From positions 1 to 36,876 of the forward strand of contig DJWJ01000001.1 of the NCBI GenBank assembly GCA_002440965.1: 36,876 nucleotides of DNA, given 5' to 3'. Source of the stretch: Candidatus Omnitrophica bacterium UBA6233 (GTDB lineage: Bacteria; Omnitrophota; Gorgyraeia; Gygaellales; Profunditerraquicolaceae). Position numbers and translations under genes: made by a program. Shown here piece by piece: positions 1 to 7,823 of the stretch. The notes below the pieces were generated by a model. That model was not told the origin of the DNA. It saw only the letters and a list, made by a program, of their open reading frames with translations, and made no database searches. Positions within the stretch are counted from its first letter, which is position 1, and every line of letters starts with the position of its first letter.

Positions 1-480
1 CTATTCTTTAACCTTGAACGGCCCAATACTTACAAAGAACATAAGACTCCTTGGCAGTTAGCCCAAGAGAAAAAGCCTGACCTAGATAAACGATTACTTA
101 TGACAGCTGCTATTGACCTTGATGTATTGCTTAAAAACTACCTTGCTTTTGTGGATCAAGGGGGTAAGGATCTATTGACTAATCCCTTTTTTCTAAAACT
201 GTGGAATCATACAAACGCCTATTTTAACAGCGAAGCTATAGTAATAGAATCCAACTCTTTTAGCACATACCGTTCGATTTTAACAAGCATTTTTCTCAAA
301 AGACAAGTCCTCTGGTCCGGGCAAATCAGCTTGTTTAGCAAACACTCATTTAGCTTTAACCGGCCTTGGAATATACGGATTATATCCGTTAAGAATATTT
401 TTCTCGGATCCTTGGCCAAAATAAAACCACCCACTTTGCCTCGAGTAGACTCCAATATCTTTTGCTTATTCAAAGCTTGA
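1..480 (+). pseudogene. 3' remnant of an integrase-type transposase (partial)
   Basis: The frame is open from the first base, so the 5' part lies outside the window. The first 60 or so residues contain NLERPNTYKEHKTPWQLA and GGKDLLTNPF, which resemble the C-terminal tail of DDE/integrase-core transposases (a N-x-x-RP motif followed by a P-W/Y-x-L segment). After about base 195 the frame only continues as the antisense of the Rrf2 gene and ends at 480, so the genuine protein part probably stops near base 200. I read this as a truncated or edge-cut transposase. The family assignment rests on weak motif recall. Confidence 0.45.
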
Positions 481-617
481 AGAATCTTCCTCAAAAAAGG
501 CCGCGGCATGCCTAATTCCTTGCTTAACTTTGTAACCGAAAACTTTCCTGCGTTACTCCGGGATATAAAACATAAAGCCCTTAATGCATAATCCGTGTCT
601 CTGGTGATCAATTTCAT
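219..617 (-). CDS. Rrf2-family transcriptional regulator with three-cysteine Fe-S motif
   Basis: A 132-residue protein with an N-terminal winged helix (RDTDYALRAL, then a recognition-helix region ending RGKVGGFILA), typical of the IscR/NsrR/CymR family. Near residue 90 it has three cysteines spaced C-x6-C-x5-C (in ECLLNKLICPDQRTC), close to IscR (x5, x5) and NsrR (x7, x5), so an Fe-S cluster sensor is likely. I start at the ATG at 617 because AAGGA lies 5 bases upstream; the in-frame ATG at 623 is too close to it. The gene sits 44 bases downstream of a 27-codon two-cysteine ORF and appears to share its palindromic promoter, suggesting autoregulation. Its ligand and regulon cannot be told from sequence. 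Confidence 0.9.
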   Translation of the reverse strand: MKLITRDTDYALRALCFISRSNAGKFSVTKLSKELGMPRPFLRKILQALNKQKILESTRGKVGGFILAKDPRKIFLTDIIRIFQGRLKLNECLLNKLICPDQRTCLLRKMLVKIERYVLKELDSITIASLLK

Positions 618-661
618 TATCATCCTTTAAAGGTTATTGGAGAAGAGAACTAATGGGTAGT

Positions 662-745
662 TTAGAGTCGTGCCCAGGACAAAATACTACAGCCCTCTTT
701 ACAGTGGGCAACCGGACGAATCATATACCTAATAGTCAAATCCAT
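662..745 (-). CDS. 27-residue two-cysteine peptide upstream of the Rrf2 gene
   Basis: A small ORF starting MDLTIRYMIRPV, with AHCKEGC in the middle (C-x3-C preceded by His) and ending SWARL. It has a GGAGG Shine-Dalgarno 3-4 bases before the ATG and sits 17-24 bases downstream of a good promoter whose -10 overlaps a palindrome. It is the first gene of the transcript leading into the Rrf2 regulator. It could be a cysteine-responsive leader peptide, a redox or metal-binding micropeptide, or a precursor for a modification enzyme located elsewhere. No known family recognised; there is no maturase gene next to it. Confidence 0.5.
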   Translation of the reverse strand: MDLTIRYMIRPVAHCKEGCSILSWARL

Positions 746-768
746 ATGCCCTCCTTTCTTTCAATTAA

Positions 769-796
769 ATGATACTATAATTGTATCAATTGTCAA
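769..796 (-). promoter_or_regulatory. Promoter and 19-bp palindromic operator of the peptide-Rrf2 operon
   Basis: Reading the minus strand, TTGACA (791-796) and TATCAT (769-774) are separated by 16 bases. A perfect inverted repeat, TGATAC-N7-GTATCA, covers 770-788, lying between and over the two boxes. This placement suits repression by a dimeric winged-helix regulator, most simply the Rrf2 protein encoded downstream. The binding partner is inferred. Confidence 0.7.
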
Positions 797-845
797 GAAA
801 ATTTTCCCCTAAAGCCGCTATCAATGCGGATTTTTAAAAAAGTCC

Positions 846-873
846 TTGAATTCCAGTAATCTTCTTATATAAT
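846..873 (+). promoter_or_regulatory. Promoter placed for a leaderless pagL transcript
   Basis: TTGAAT (846-851) and a consensus TATAAT (868-873) are 16 bases apart. Only seven bases separate the -10 box from the ATG at 881, so transcription should begin at or next to the start codon, and no Shine-Dalgarno is present. Confidence 0.65.
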
Positions 874-880
874 TTTATTT

Positions 881-1468
881 ATGAAACGCATCCTGACTTT
901 CTTTATACTATCAGGTTTGCTTTTTCTTTCGGCCAGCGCGTCTTTTGCCGAAGGAGAAAAGACTGGGGTACTCGATAGTATCGAAGTTCTGGCGGGATTT
1001 TCTTCCGGTGAACTTGTCCGCGGGCAACGCAGCTATATGATGGCTCCTATCAGCGTTGCTTTCAATTTTAATTTAAAGAATTTAACTAAGAAGATTGGCT
1101 TTAGCCCCCGGCAGCTGTTTCAATTTCAAATTGAACCGTTCGCGGGTTTTATAACCAGCCCTAAGAATAACCTGGAAACCGGAACGATTTTCTGGTTCAA
1201 AATGGGATTTTTCCCGGATACTTGGAAATTTCAGCCTTATGGAAAACTAGGATTAGGCCTTGATTATATGACTGCGCATATACACCAGCAATCCACACAA
1301 TTTAACTTTACCGAACAAGGCGCCTTAGGCATGCATTACTTTCTTACCGCTACAACCGCCTTTACTTTGGAAGGCCGCATACGCCATCTTTCCAATGCCG
1401 GAATGAGAGAACCCAATCACGGATTTAACTCCTACACCCTGGTTACCGGCATCTTCCACAAATTTTAA
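881..1468 (+). CDS. pagL: PagL-type lipid A 3-O-deacylase / outer membrane beta-barrel
   Basis: A 195-residue protein with a signal peptide (about residues 1-23, cleavage near SFA-E) and alternating beta strands ending in a C-terminal phenylalanine, the usual outer-membrane barrel signature. The segment RHLSNAGMREPNHG (168-181) matches the PagL active site pattern H-x-SNAG, giving His169 and Ser171 as catalytic residues. PagL enzymes remove the 3-O-linked acyl chain of lipid A in the outer membrane. At the position where Pseudomonas PagL has its third catalytic residue, Glu, this protein appears to have Asn183, so activity is not certain. It lies near an ArnE/F-like pair and a sugar aminotransferase, which fits an envelope-remodelling region. 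No Shine-Dalgarno; see the promoter entry. Confidence 0.85.
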   Translation: MKRILTFFILSGLLFLSASASFAEGEKTGVLDSIEVLAGFSSGELVRGQRSYMMAPISVAFNFNLKNLTKKIGFSPRQLFQFQIEPFAGFITSPKNNLETGTIFWFKMGFFPDTWKFQPYGKLGLGLDYMTAHIHQQSTQFNFTEQGALGMHYFLTATTAFTLEGRIRHLSNAGMREPNHGFNSYTLVTGIFHKF

Positions 1469-1498
1469 CTTACTGAATTAAGGCTTGAAACGCGAGAC

Positions 1499-1583
1499 CC
1501 AAAATCTGAAATGACAAAACACTGATTTTGGTATTTGACATTTGAGTTGGGGGGGATTTATTTTGAATCTGTCATTTGTCATT
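1499..1583. repeat. Intergenic hairpin repeat between convergent genes
   Basis: The gap between the convergent pagL and EamA genes holds CCAAAATC (1499-1506) against GATTTTGG (1524-1531), and AATGACAAA (1510-1518) against TTTGTCATT (1575-1583). A G7 run lies at 1549-1555. The AATGACAAA/TTTGTCATT core is shared with the repeat at 12725-12780. It may act as a bidirectional terminator. Confidence 0.55.
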
Positions 1584-1618
1584 ACGTTTTGAGTTTTAAC
1601 TTGGCGAGGAATTTTGAA

Positions 1619-1999
1619 TTAACTCAGGCTAACCACCATTATGCCTACCACGATCAAGACTATTCCAATCCATCGTTTTAAGCAAACTTTTTCTTTCAGG
1701 ATGAAACGCGAGGTAATGGCAATAAATATATAATGCATACTGTCCGCGGAGAACGCAAAACTCAAGTCTACCTGTGATAAAACAAATAGCCATATGCACA
1801 AGGAAATTACACTAAAGAGAAAACTGATCCAAACCCTCGGTATAAGAATTAATCGAATAATGAATTTTAATACCGCTTTAACATTGCCTCTGGGTGAAAC
1901 CAAGGAATTGATTGCGGATTTTAGAAATAATTGGTTTATAGTATCACAGATGCTGGTAAGAGCTATTAGAGATAGGATAAAAACAAGCTCCCTCTTCAT
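1619..1999 (-). CDS. Small four-helix EamA/SMR-type membrane protein (second of pair)
   Basis: A 126-residue membrane protein with about four hydrophobic helices and the EamA/SMR hallmarks: an early Lys in KSAINSL, a LSQVDLSFAFS segment and an RWIGIVLIVVGIMVVS last helix. I start at the ATG at 1999, not at an upstream in-frame codon, because this gives the ATGA overlap with the preceding gene. The size and pairing resemble ArnE/ArnF, which flip aminoarabinose-phosphoundecaprenol, and other two-gene SMR pumps. With its partner it probably forms a heterodimer equal to one full EamA transporter. The substrate is unknown. Confidence 0.8.
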   Translation of the reverse strand: MKRELVFILSLIALTSICDTINQLFLKSAINSLVSPRGNVKAVLKFIIRLILIPRVWISFLFSVISLCIWLFVLSQVDLSFAFSADSMHYIFIAITSRFILKEKVCLKRWIGIVLIVVGIMVVSLS

Positions 2000-2412
2000 T
2001 CTAAAGCCCGCTCTTTCTCTGAGGCGCTTAAAGAAACAAAAACAACTCCCAACAGTATGAATAAGACTCCTGACCACCTGAAAAGACTTACCTTTTCGTG
2101 CAGGAAGACGATAGAAGCTAAAGGTATGAGTATATAACTAAAACTGCATACGGGGACGGCAACACTTAAATCAATTTTGGAAAGCAAAGTAGACCAGATA
2201 ATAAATGTTCCCAGGACCGACAAAAGGCCAAGCCATAGAAATGGAGACGAAAAAACGCTCTGCAAGAAAACAAAAACTTCGGAGAACCTGGTTATAACGA
2301 CTTCATTGTCAATAAGGGCGCTCTTTTTAAAACAAAGATGCGTAAATGTCTCCATAAAGTCGGTAAAGACTAGAAAAAATAACAATTTAAAGGTAAACTT
2401 TTTTTTGGACAT
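1996..2412 (-). CDS. Small four-helix EamA/SMR-type membrane protein (first of pair)
   Basis: A 138-residue protein with four predicted helices. It carries FMETFTHLCFKKSAL (an SMR-like first helix with acidic residue and Lys pair), SKIDLSVAVPVCSFSYI and RWSGVLFILLGVVFVSLS. It has a GGAG about 10 bases before the ATG and overlaps its downstream partner by 4 bases, so the two are co-translated. Each protein is half of a typical ten-helix EamA transporter. Location near pagL and a DegT aminotransferase hints at a lipid-linked sugar flippase, but a small-molecule exporter is equally possible. Confidence 0.8.
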   Translation of the reverse strand: MSKKKFTFKLLFFLVFTDFMETFTHLCFKKSALIDNEVVITRFSEVFVFLQSVFSSPFLWLGLLSVLGTFIIWSTLLSKIDLSVAVPVCSFSYILIPLASIVFLHEKVSLFRWSGVLFILLGVVFVSLSASEKERALE

Positions 2413-2438
2413 CTATACTTATCTCCGATTGAACTATA

Positions 2439-2453
2439 ATAGTCTAAGACTAT
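2439..2453. promoter_or_regulatory. Perfect 15-bp palindrome upstream of the EamA pair
   Basis: ATAGTC-TAA-GACTAT is a perfect inverted repeat 27 bases before the first EamA gene, in the intergenic region it shares with the divergent aminotransferase gene. It is the size and position of an operator; the regulator is unknown. Confidence 0.4.
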
Positions 2454-2485
2454 GAAAATAGCAATGATTAACTAAATAACTCCGC

Positions 2486-2514
2486 TTGCTTTTGCAAGCA
2501 TTCTAGCATAAAAT
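2486..2514 (+). promoter_or_regulatory. Likely promoter of the DegT-type aminotransferase gene
   Basis: TTGCTT (2486-2491) and TAAAAT (2509-2514) are 17 bases apart. The -35 box lies in a small perfect hairpin, GCTTGC-TTTT-GCAAGC (2484-2499). The start at 2536 has AAGG 6 bases upstream. Confidence 0.45.
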
Positions 2515-2535
2515 GTATAAAAAACTAAGGTAAAG

Positions 2536-3747
2536 ATGAATTTATTTCATGAGATACCACCCACAGCCGGCCTCCCTCTTTATACTAAAGATTTTTTTTC
2601 CGCTATCTTTAGAAAAGGCGGCTCTTTAGAAGAAGATTTTAAAAACTATTTTGGCGCCCCTTTCGCGGCTGTAACCTATTCGGGAACAGCCGCTTTTTAT
2701 ATAATATTGGAGGCCTTAAAAAGTCTCTCTTCGAAGAAAACTATCCTTATTCCTTCTTACGTCTGTCCTCTTATCCCTCTGGCCATAAAAAGGGCCGGAC
2801 TCAAAGTTTTGGTATGCGACATTAATAAGGATAGCTTCGATTTTCAAAATAACCAGCTGGAAACTCTCTGTACGGATAACTCCGATATACTGGCAATTGT
2901 AGCCGTGCATCTGGCCGGACTACCCGTGAATTTCCAGGCTATAGAAAGAATGGCCAAGGGAAAGAAAATATTCATCATTGAAGATTGCGCGCAAAGCTTA
3001 GGCGCAACTTATCAAGGCGAAAAAACCGGAAAGCTCGGGGATTTTGCTTTTTACAGCCTCTGCCGCGGCAAAGGCATTACCATATATGAAGGAGGGGCGA
3101 TTACAACTAACCTTAAGTTTATCCCTGCAATCAATAACGCCATTGAATGCGTTGCAAAAAATAAGTTTCTTTCGGAAACCCTGAAAATCTTGGAATTATT
3201 AGGCTACTTTGCTTTCTACAGGCCACAGCTGTTCTGGTTTATTTTCAGGCTTCCACAGGTATTCTGGCAAGCTCAGGGTAAAATCGAGAAAGCCTTTATC
3301 GAATATTTCGACTGCAACTTTCCTGTGCATAAAGTATCGGGGTTAAGAAAAAATATTGGGCATGCGATGTTTCCCCGGCTCGAAGAAGAAATTATCAAAC
3401 AAAGACAAGTCGTATCTGCATATATAGCCGGATTAAAGGATGCCCCCGGAATAAAATTGATTACCGAACAACAAGGCAACCGTTCAAATTACCCTTATCT
3501 TACTTTGCTTTTCGACGATGAAGACAGGCGCCGCAGGGCATTCAATACCTTGATCGGTTCAGGTTTAGGAATATCCCAGATATACCTATCGGCAATCACG
3601 GATTACGGTTATCTTAAAGACATTGTGGGTAACGAAACCTGCCCTAATGCCCGTTCAATCGCTAAAAGCCACATCACCTTAACTACGAGCACTTTTCTTT
3701 CCAAAAAAGAGATTTTCTGCGTAATTGAAAAAGTACGCAAAATATAA
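2536..3747 (+). CDS. DegT/DnrJ/EryC1/StrS-family PLP aminotransferase
   Basis: A 403-residue fold-type I PLP enzyme. Visible motifs are the phosphate-binding YSGTAAF (48-54), the cofactor-binding acidic segment IEDCAQSLGA (148-157, with Asp150) and SLCRGKGITIYEGGAI (174-189), where Lys179 is the Schiff-base lysine. Family members transaminate nucleotide-linked keto-sugars during LPS, O-antigen or aminosugar synthesis; ArnB belongs here. The C-terminal half is shorter in conserved sugar-binding motifs than typical ArnB, so the substrate is not assigned. It diverges from the EamA pair and converges, with a 14-base gap, on the ureohydrolase-like gene. Confidence 0.9.
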   Translation: MNLFHEIPPTAGLPLYTKDFFSAIFRKGGSLEEDFKNYFGAPFAAVTYSGTAAFYIILEALKSLSSKKTILIPSYVCPLIPLAIKRAGLKVLVCDINKDSFDFQNNQLETLCTDNSDILAIVAVHLAGLPVNFQAIERMAKGKKIFIIEDCAQSLGATYQGEKTGKLGDFAFYSLCRGKGITIYEGGAITTNLKFIPAINNAIECVAKNKFLSETLKILELLGYFAFYRPQLFWFIFRLPQVFWQAQGKIEKAFIEYFDCNFPVHKVSGLRKNIGHAMFPRLEEEIIKQRQVVSAYIAGLKDAPGIKLITEQQGNRSNYPYLTLLFDDEDRRRRAFNTLIGSGLGISQIYLSAITDYGYLKDIVGNETCPNARSIAKSHITLTTSTFLSKKEIFCVIEKVRKI

Positions 3748-3761
3748 CCGGCGGATTAAAA

Positions 3762-4691
3762 TTAAGGAAATAAAGTTTCCAGTATTTTAAGGTTAGTCGA
3801 TTCGTTTATACGGGCTACCTCTGACTGAGGGTATTTTTGCGCTTTAACTTCCCTGGGATGATCCGCGCGGGAGATTAAATTCTTTAGCCATCCGGAGACA
3901 AAAATATTGGAATATTCTCCGGTGATATCCAAACCAACTATATCCAAATTATCCTTGATTAGCCTAAGCATCAAAAGCAACTCATCCAGCGATAGTTTCC
4001 CTTCCTCCCAATTTGTTAAAGCATATTCACTGCAAAGACAATCCTTGTCTATTGAAACATAGACTCTTTTCGCGGGCAGCCTTTTTATAACCGAACCAAA
4101 AAAATCTCTTAGATTTTTCTTCTTTAGTTCTTCCCAATAAATTCTTGTGTTCAAGAAACTTTTCTGCAGTTTTAAAGATTTATTCTCGGGGACATGCCTT
4201 AAGAAAACAGTCGAGCATTCATGAGTATAAGGATAAATTTCCAGCCTATCGTTTTTAAGGGCTCCAAGATTACCGCTGTGGATCCAAGGGTTTGAGATAT
4301 CGTCTGAAGAAACCCCCAGGAGAATACACTTCAGGATATTTTTTCTTTTTAAGGCTTGGTTTATCCAGGCCCCGCAGGAGTAGCGCGGCGAAAGAATATC
4401 CCAATCAGGGTGAAAATCAAAATTGATTAGTGAAATCGGCTCTGTGAATTGATTTAATAAAAGTGAACTAATGTGGTGAAAATCTCCTGACCCGAGGAAG
4501 GTAACGTGATTCTGCTCTGTCTTTTCTATGCGCTGGCGGATAGCCTTGCTGGTTTGCCTATTCATCCAAAGCCGGGCATAAGGAGCCAGACCTGTTAAAG
4601 GTATAATCTGATGCGGATATTTGACTAGAAGATTATACTGGATTCTTACGCTAGCGTCAAAATCCAGTATACGGATATTTGGCTTAAGCAT
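3762..4691 (-). CDS. Arginase/ureohydrolase-superfamily protein (UPF0489-like)
   Basis: A 309-residue protein with the three metal-site motifs of the ureohydrolase fold in altered form: GSGDFHH (67-73, for GGDHS), FDFHPDWD (91-98, for DAHxD) and VSIDKDCL (212-219, for SxDxDxxD). The metal ligands Asp92, His94, Asp96, Asp215 and Asp217 are present, so a binuclear metal site is likely. The family splits C-N bonds of guanidino or amide compounds (arginine, agmatine, formiminoglutamate, acetylated polyamines). It is the last gene of a run with a class III aminotransferase and a HAD phosphatase. The substrate is unknown; the divergent motifs argue against plain arginase. Confidence 0.75.
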   Translation of the reverse strand: MLKPNIRILDFDASVRIQYNLLVKYPHQIIPLTGLAPYARLWMNRQTSKAIRQRIEKTEQNHVTFLGSGDFHHISSLLLNQFTEPISLINFDFHPDWDILSPRYSCGAWINQALKRKNILKCILLGVSSDDISNPWIHSGNLGALKNDRLEIYPYTHECSTVFLRHVPENKSLKLQKSFLNTRIYWEELKKKNLRDFFGSVIKRLPAKRVYVSIDKDCLCSEYALTNWEEGKLSLDELLLMLRLIKDNLDIVGLDITGEYSNIFVSGWLKNLISRADHPREVKAQKYPQSEVARINESTNLKILETLFP

Positions 4692-4709
4692 AAAGGAGGA
4701 AAATTATCC

Positions 4710-6131
4710 TTAAGACTTTTTTAAGGCCTTAGAGAGTGCTTCTTCGAAAAGATCAATCCCTAAATCAATCTCTTCCTCCGTAATGTAAAAAGACGGGGCC
4801 ATAGTAAAGACATTCTTGTAATAACCGCCGATATCCAATATCAAACCGCGCTTCTTTCCTCCGGCGGAGAGGTTCCCGTTTAACCCCAACTCTACTATTT
4901 TATCAGCCAATTCTTTACTTGGAGTATAACCATCTTTCTCACACATCTCAACGCGTAAGGCTAAACCCAAACCATCGACATCGCCAATTTGAGGGTACTT
5001 CTTTTGCAGCTTTTTGAGACGGCTAAGAAAATACTGACCTTTTTTAGGCACCTCTACCGCAAAATTGGAATCTTCAATCAACTTCATCACTTCTAAGCCT
5101 ACCGCAGTTCCCAAAGGATTGGAGGAGAATGTTGAATGGGTCGAACCCGGGGGGAAAACATCCGGGGAAATAAGTTTTTCTTTCGCCCAGATTCCGGAAA
5201 TAGGGTTAAGACCGTTAGTCAAAGCCTTGCCGAAAACCATTATATCCGGAGTTACGTTAAAATGTTCAATCGCCCAGAGCTTTCCGGTCCTAAAGAAACC
5301 CATCTGTATTTCGTCATCGACAAAAAGTATTCCGTACTTATCCAGTATTTCTTTCAAATTTGAAAAATAGTCTTGTGGCGGAACAATATAACCGCCTGTC
5401 CCCTGCACCGCTTCAATATAAAAAGCGCTAAACTCGCATCTATTCGATTTCTTATTAACTATCGAATAATATTCTGTCTCGAATAATCTTTCGAATTGCT
5501 TCAAACAATAAAGATCGCAAAAATCTTTCTTTTTATCGTAAGGGCACCTGAAACAATAGGGAAAAGGCACAAAATGCGCCCTGTCCCCGAAATGCCCAAA
5601 ATGTTCCCGGTAGCGGAAACTCGAGGTAATCGCCGAGGCAGCCAAGGTTCTTCCGTGATATCCACCCATAAAAGCAAAAACAAGGCTGCGTCCCGAGTGG
5701 TTCCTGACTAACTTGAGCGAATCTTCTAAAGCGCTTGAGCCCCCAACATTAAAATGCACCCTTCCTTTCTCTTCAAAGGCCATTTCGTTCCTGCGGGCAA
5801 TCTTGGCAGCAAGCAAAATTTTTTCTTTATGCAAATATTGACAGGCTAACTGAGGCAAAGTATCAATCTGTTTTTTAAGGGCGTTATTCAAGCGCTTGTT
5901 CTTATAACCAAAATTAACCGCCGAATACCACATCTGCAAATCGAGAAACTCAACGCCATTATTATCGTATAAAAAGCTTCCTTCGGCGGACTCAAATATA
6001 TTGAGTTTTTCAGCGTAATGAACCGTATCTCCCCAAGAGCAGTATTTGGACTCTAACGCCAAAAGTTCGCTTGAGGCGTCATGCGGATTATTATTAACTT
6101 TGGATTTTTTATTTGCTAGCTTTTGGCTCAT
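4710..6131 (-). CDS. Class III PLP aminotransferase (omega-amine type)
   Basis: A 473-residue class III aminotransferase. It has NVGGSSALEDSLK (128-140), GGYHGRTLAA (156-165), the DDEIQMGFFRTG segment (272-283; Asp273 contacts the PLP pyridine nitrogen) and FGKALTNGL (300-308), with Lys302 as Schiff-base lysine. The insertion PYCFRCPYDKKKDFCDLYC (191-209) carries four cysteines, seen in some GABA and archaeal-type aminotransferases. It overlaps the upstream phosphatase gene by ATGA and is 18 bases before the ureohydrolase-like gene. Likely substrates are omega-amines (GABA, ornithine, putrescine, diaminobutyrate); the exact one is open. Confidence 0.88.
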   Translation of the reverse strand: MSQKLANKKSKVNNNPHDASSELLALESKYCSWGDTVHYAEKLNIFESAEGSFLYDNNGVEFLDLQMWYSAVNFGYKNKRLNNALKKQIDTLPQLACQYLHKEKILLAAKIARRNEMAFEEKGRVHFNVGGSSALEDSLKLVRNHSGRSLVFAFMGGYHGRTLAASAITSSFRYREHFGHFGDRAHFVPFPYCFRCPYDKKKDFCDLYCLKQFERLFETEYYSIVNKKSNRCEFSAFYIEAVQGTGGYIVPPQDYFSNLKEILDKYGILFVDDEIQMGFFRTGKLWAIEHFNVTPDIMVFGKALTNGLNPISGIWAKEKLISPDVFPPGSTHSTFSSNPLGTAVGLEVMKLIEDSNFAVEVPKKGQYFLSRLKKLQKKYPQIGDVDGLGLALRVEMCEKDGYTPSKELADKIVELGLNGNLSAGGKKRGLILDIGGYYKNVFTMAPSFYITEEEIDLGIDLFEEALSKALKKS

Positions 6132-6790
6132 TCAAAACTCCTTTTAAAATAATTATACACGTCTTTTAAAGACTCGTAGGCAAAACAGGTAAGTTTTTTA
6201 TCCTGAAAGTATTTAAGCAAGTCGTCCTTGGCAAATACGAGGTCTGCGTATTGCGATGGGCAGATATCCGAACGACCGTCTCCTACATAGATTATTATAG
6301 AATCAGGAGAAACGTTTGCCAAGAGATTTTTTGTCTTGCAATGGGCGCAAACCTGGCATTTCTTGCTCCGGAAAGGAAAGCAAGGTATCAGTTTATCTTT
6401 GGCGAACTTGAGCTTATTAGAATAAACCTTCAGGTTGCCGATGGAATGAAAGCCTAATACGCGCTTTAATATGTAATCAAAGTTATCGCTTAATACTATA
6501 ACCTTGACCTTACTGGCGGAGAGCGAAGTTACTATTTTCTTAAAGTAAGGGTCGAGCTTTATCCCGGATAAATACTTATCCAAGGCTTGTTTGGTAATAC
6601 TTATACCGTTAATCTGACCCTCAAGGCAGACATGCGAACCAATTTTGCCCCGCTGCCAGTCTTTCTCCAGCTTAACCCAGAGGTCATCCCGGGAAAAACG
6701 AGGGAGCATGCTATCAAAGACATCGCAGGTAGCGATTGTGTTATCGAAATCAAAAAAAACAACGCATTTTTCCGGATTTATTATTTTCAT
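6128..6790 (-). CDS. MtnX-like HAD-IB phosphatase
   Basis: A 220-residue HAD phosphatase with motif I FDFDNT (13-18; nucleophile Asp14, acid/base Asp16), motif II VLSDN and motif IV YVGDGRSD followed by ADLVFAKDDLLKYF. That last stretch is characteristic of the MtnX/phosphoserine-phosphatase-like branch. A three-cysteine segment, CQVCAHC, in the middle is unusual. MtnX acts in methionine salvage, but no other salvage genes are present, and the ATGA overlap with the aminotransferase suggests a role in the same unknown pathway, such as dephosphorylating an amino-alcohol or phospho-amine intermediate. Confidence 0.82.
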   Translation of the reverse strand: MKIINPEKCVVFFDFDNTIATCDVFDSMLPRFSRDDLWVKLEKDWQRGKIGSHVCLEGQINGISITKQALDKYLSGIKLDPYFKKIVTSLSASKVKVIVLSDNFDYILKRVLGFHSIGNLKVYSNKLKFAKDKLIPCFPFRSKKCQVCAHCKTKNLLANVSPDSIIIYVGDGRSDICPSQYADLVFAKDDLLKYFQDKKLTCFAYESLKDVYNYFKRSFE

Positions 6791-6806
6791 TCTTACTATT
6801 TAAAGC

Positions 6807-7823
6807 TTAAGGCGCCCTAAATACTCCCTGCACTTCTTCCTGGCAATAAAGGCATCTATTATCTTTTATATTATACTCCAAAATATTAAAATATTCCCGC
6901 TTAATCAATATTTTTTTACAGTTGGGGCAAACTGTATCATTCCCCCAACCGCCGACGTTGCCTATATAAATAAAATCCAGCCCTGCTGCCTGGCCAATGG
7001 ATTTAGCTTTTTTTAGGGTCTCTTCCGGGGTTAAGTCGTATTTACGGAATTTATAATCCGGATGAAAGCGGGAAATATGCCAAGGCATGTGTTTATCAAT
7101 TCCGGAAATAAAATTGGCGATGCCGGAGAGTTCTTCTACAGAATCATTTTCACCCGGGATAACCAAAGTAGTTACCTCTACCCAAATCCCGAGTTCTTTC
7201 ATAAACCGAATCGAATCCATAACCGGTTTTAGGCTGCCCGCACAATATTTTTTATAGGAATTGTCATTGAAAAATTTAAGATCCACATTTGCCGCATCCA
7301 AAAACGGCCTGATCATGGAAATACAATCCCTGGTCATATACCCGTTAGTGACAAAGATATTGCGCAGGCCGCGTTGGGCAGCTGCCTGAGCAGTTTCATA
7401 AGCGTATTCAAAAAAGATAGTCGGTTCAGTATAGGTATAGGATATGCTTTTACAGTCATTCCTCAAAGCTTCTTCTGCTATATCTGGGGGAAGAAATTCC
7501 TCTTCCCCTAAATCTGTGCCTGACTTTGCGGGCTGCTGGGAAATTTCCCAATTCTGGCAGAAAGAACAACGAAAATTACATCCTAATGTCGCTATTGAAA
7601 ATGTTTTGGTTCCGGGTAAGAAATGATAGAGAGGTTTTTTTTCTACCGGGTCAATCTGGGCAACGGCTACATTCCCATAAGCATAAGTATACAAAATTCC
7701 GCCTACATTTTGCCTTACCCCACAAAAACCGTATTTATGCTCTGTGATTTTACAATGGTGGCTGCATAAATAACAATGCACTGTATTCTTATCTAGTTTT
7801 TCGTAAAGTAACGCTTCTTTCAT
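6807..7823 (-). CDS. AmmeMemoRadiSam-type radical SAM enzyme
   Basis: A 338-residue radical SAM protein with the cluster motif GCNFRCSFCQNW (81-92; Cys82, Cys86, Cys89). It has an N-terminal cysteine set (HCYLCSHHC, then GFCG, residues 16-35) and a C-terminal zinc ribbon (CPNCKK and CLYCQ). This arrangement matches the PflA-like family that co-occurs with AMMECR1 and Memo proteins; neither partner is encoded here. Its substrate is not known. It overlaps the upstream PP-loop gene by ATGA and is 16 bases before the phosphatase gene. Confidence 0.9.
   Translation of the reverse strand: MKEALLYEKLDKNTVHCYLCSHHCKITEHKYGFCGVRQNVGGILYTYAYGNVAVAQIDPVEKKPLYHFLPGTKTFSIATLGCNFRCSFCQNWEISQQPAKSGTDLGEEEFLPPDIAEEALRNDCKSISYTYTEPTIFFEYAYETAQAAAQRGLRNIFVTNGYMTRDCISMIRPFLDAANVDLKFFNDNSYKKYCAGSLKPVMDSIRFMKELGIWVEVTTLVIPGENDSVEELSGIANFISGIDKHMPWHISRFHPDYKFRKYDLTPEETLKKAKSIGQAAGLDFIYIGNVGGWGNDTVCPNCKKILIKREYFNILEYNIKDNRCLYCQEEVQGVFRAP

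Noticed and set aside
219..480. Continuation of the transposase-like protein to 480
   Set aside because: The extension is exactly antisense to the well-supported Rrf2 gene and has no transposase character.
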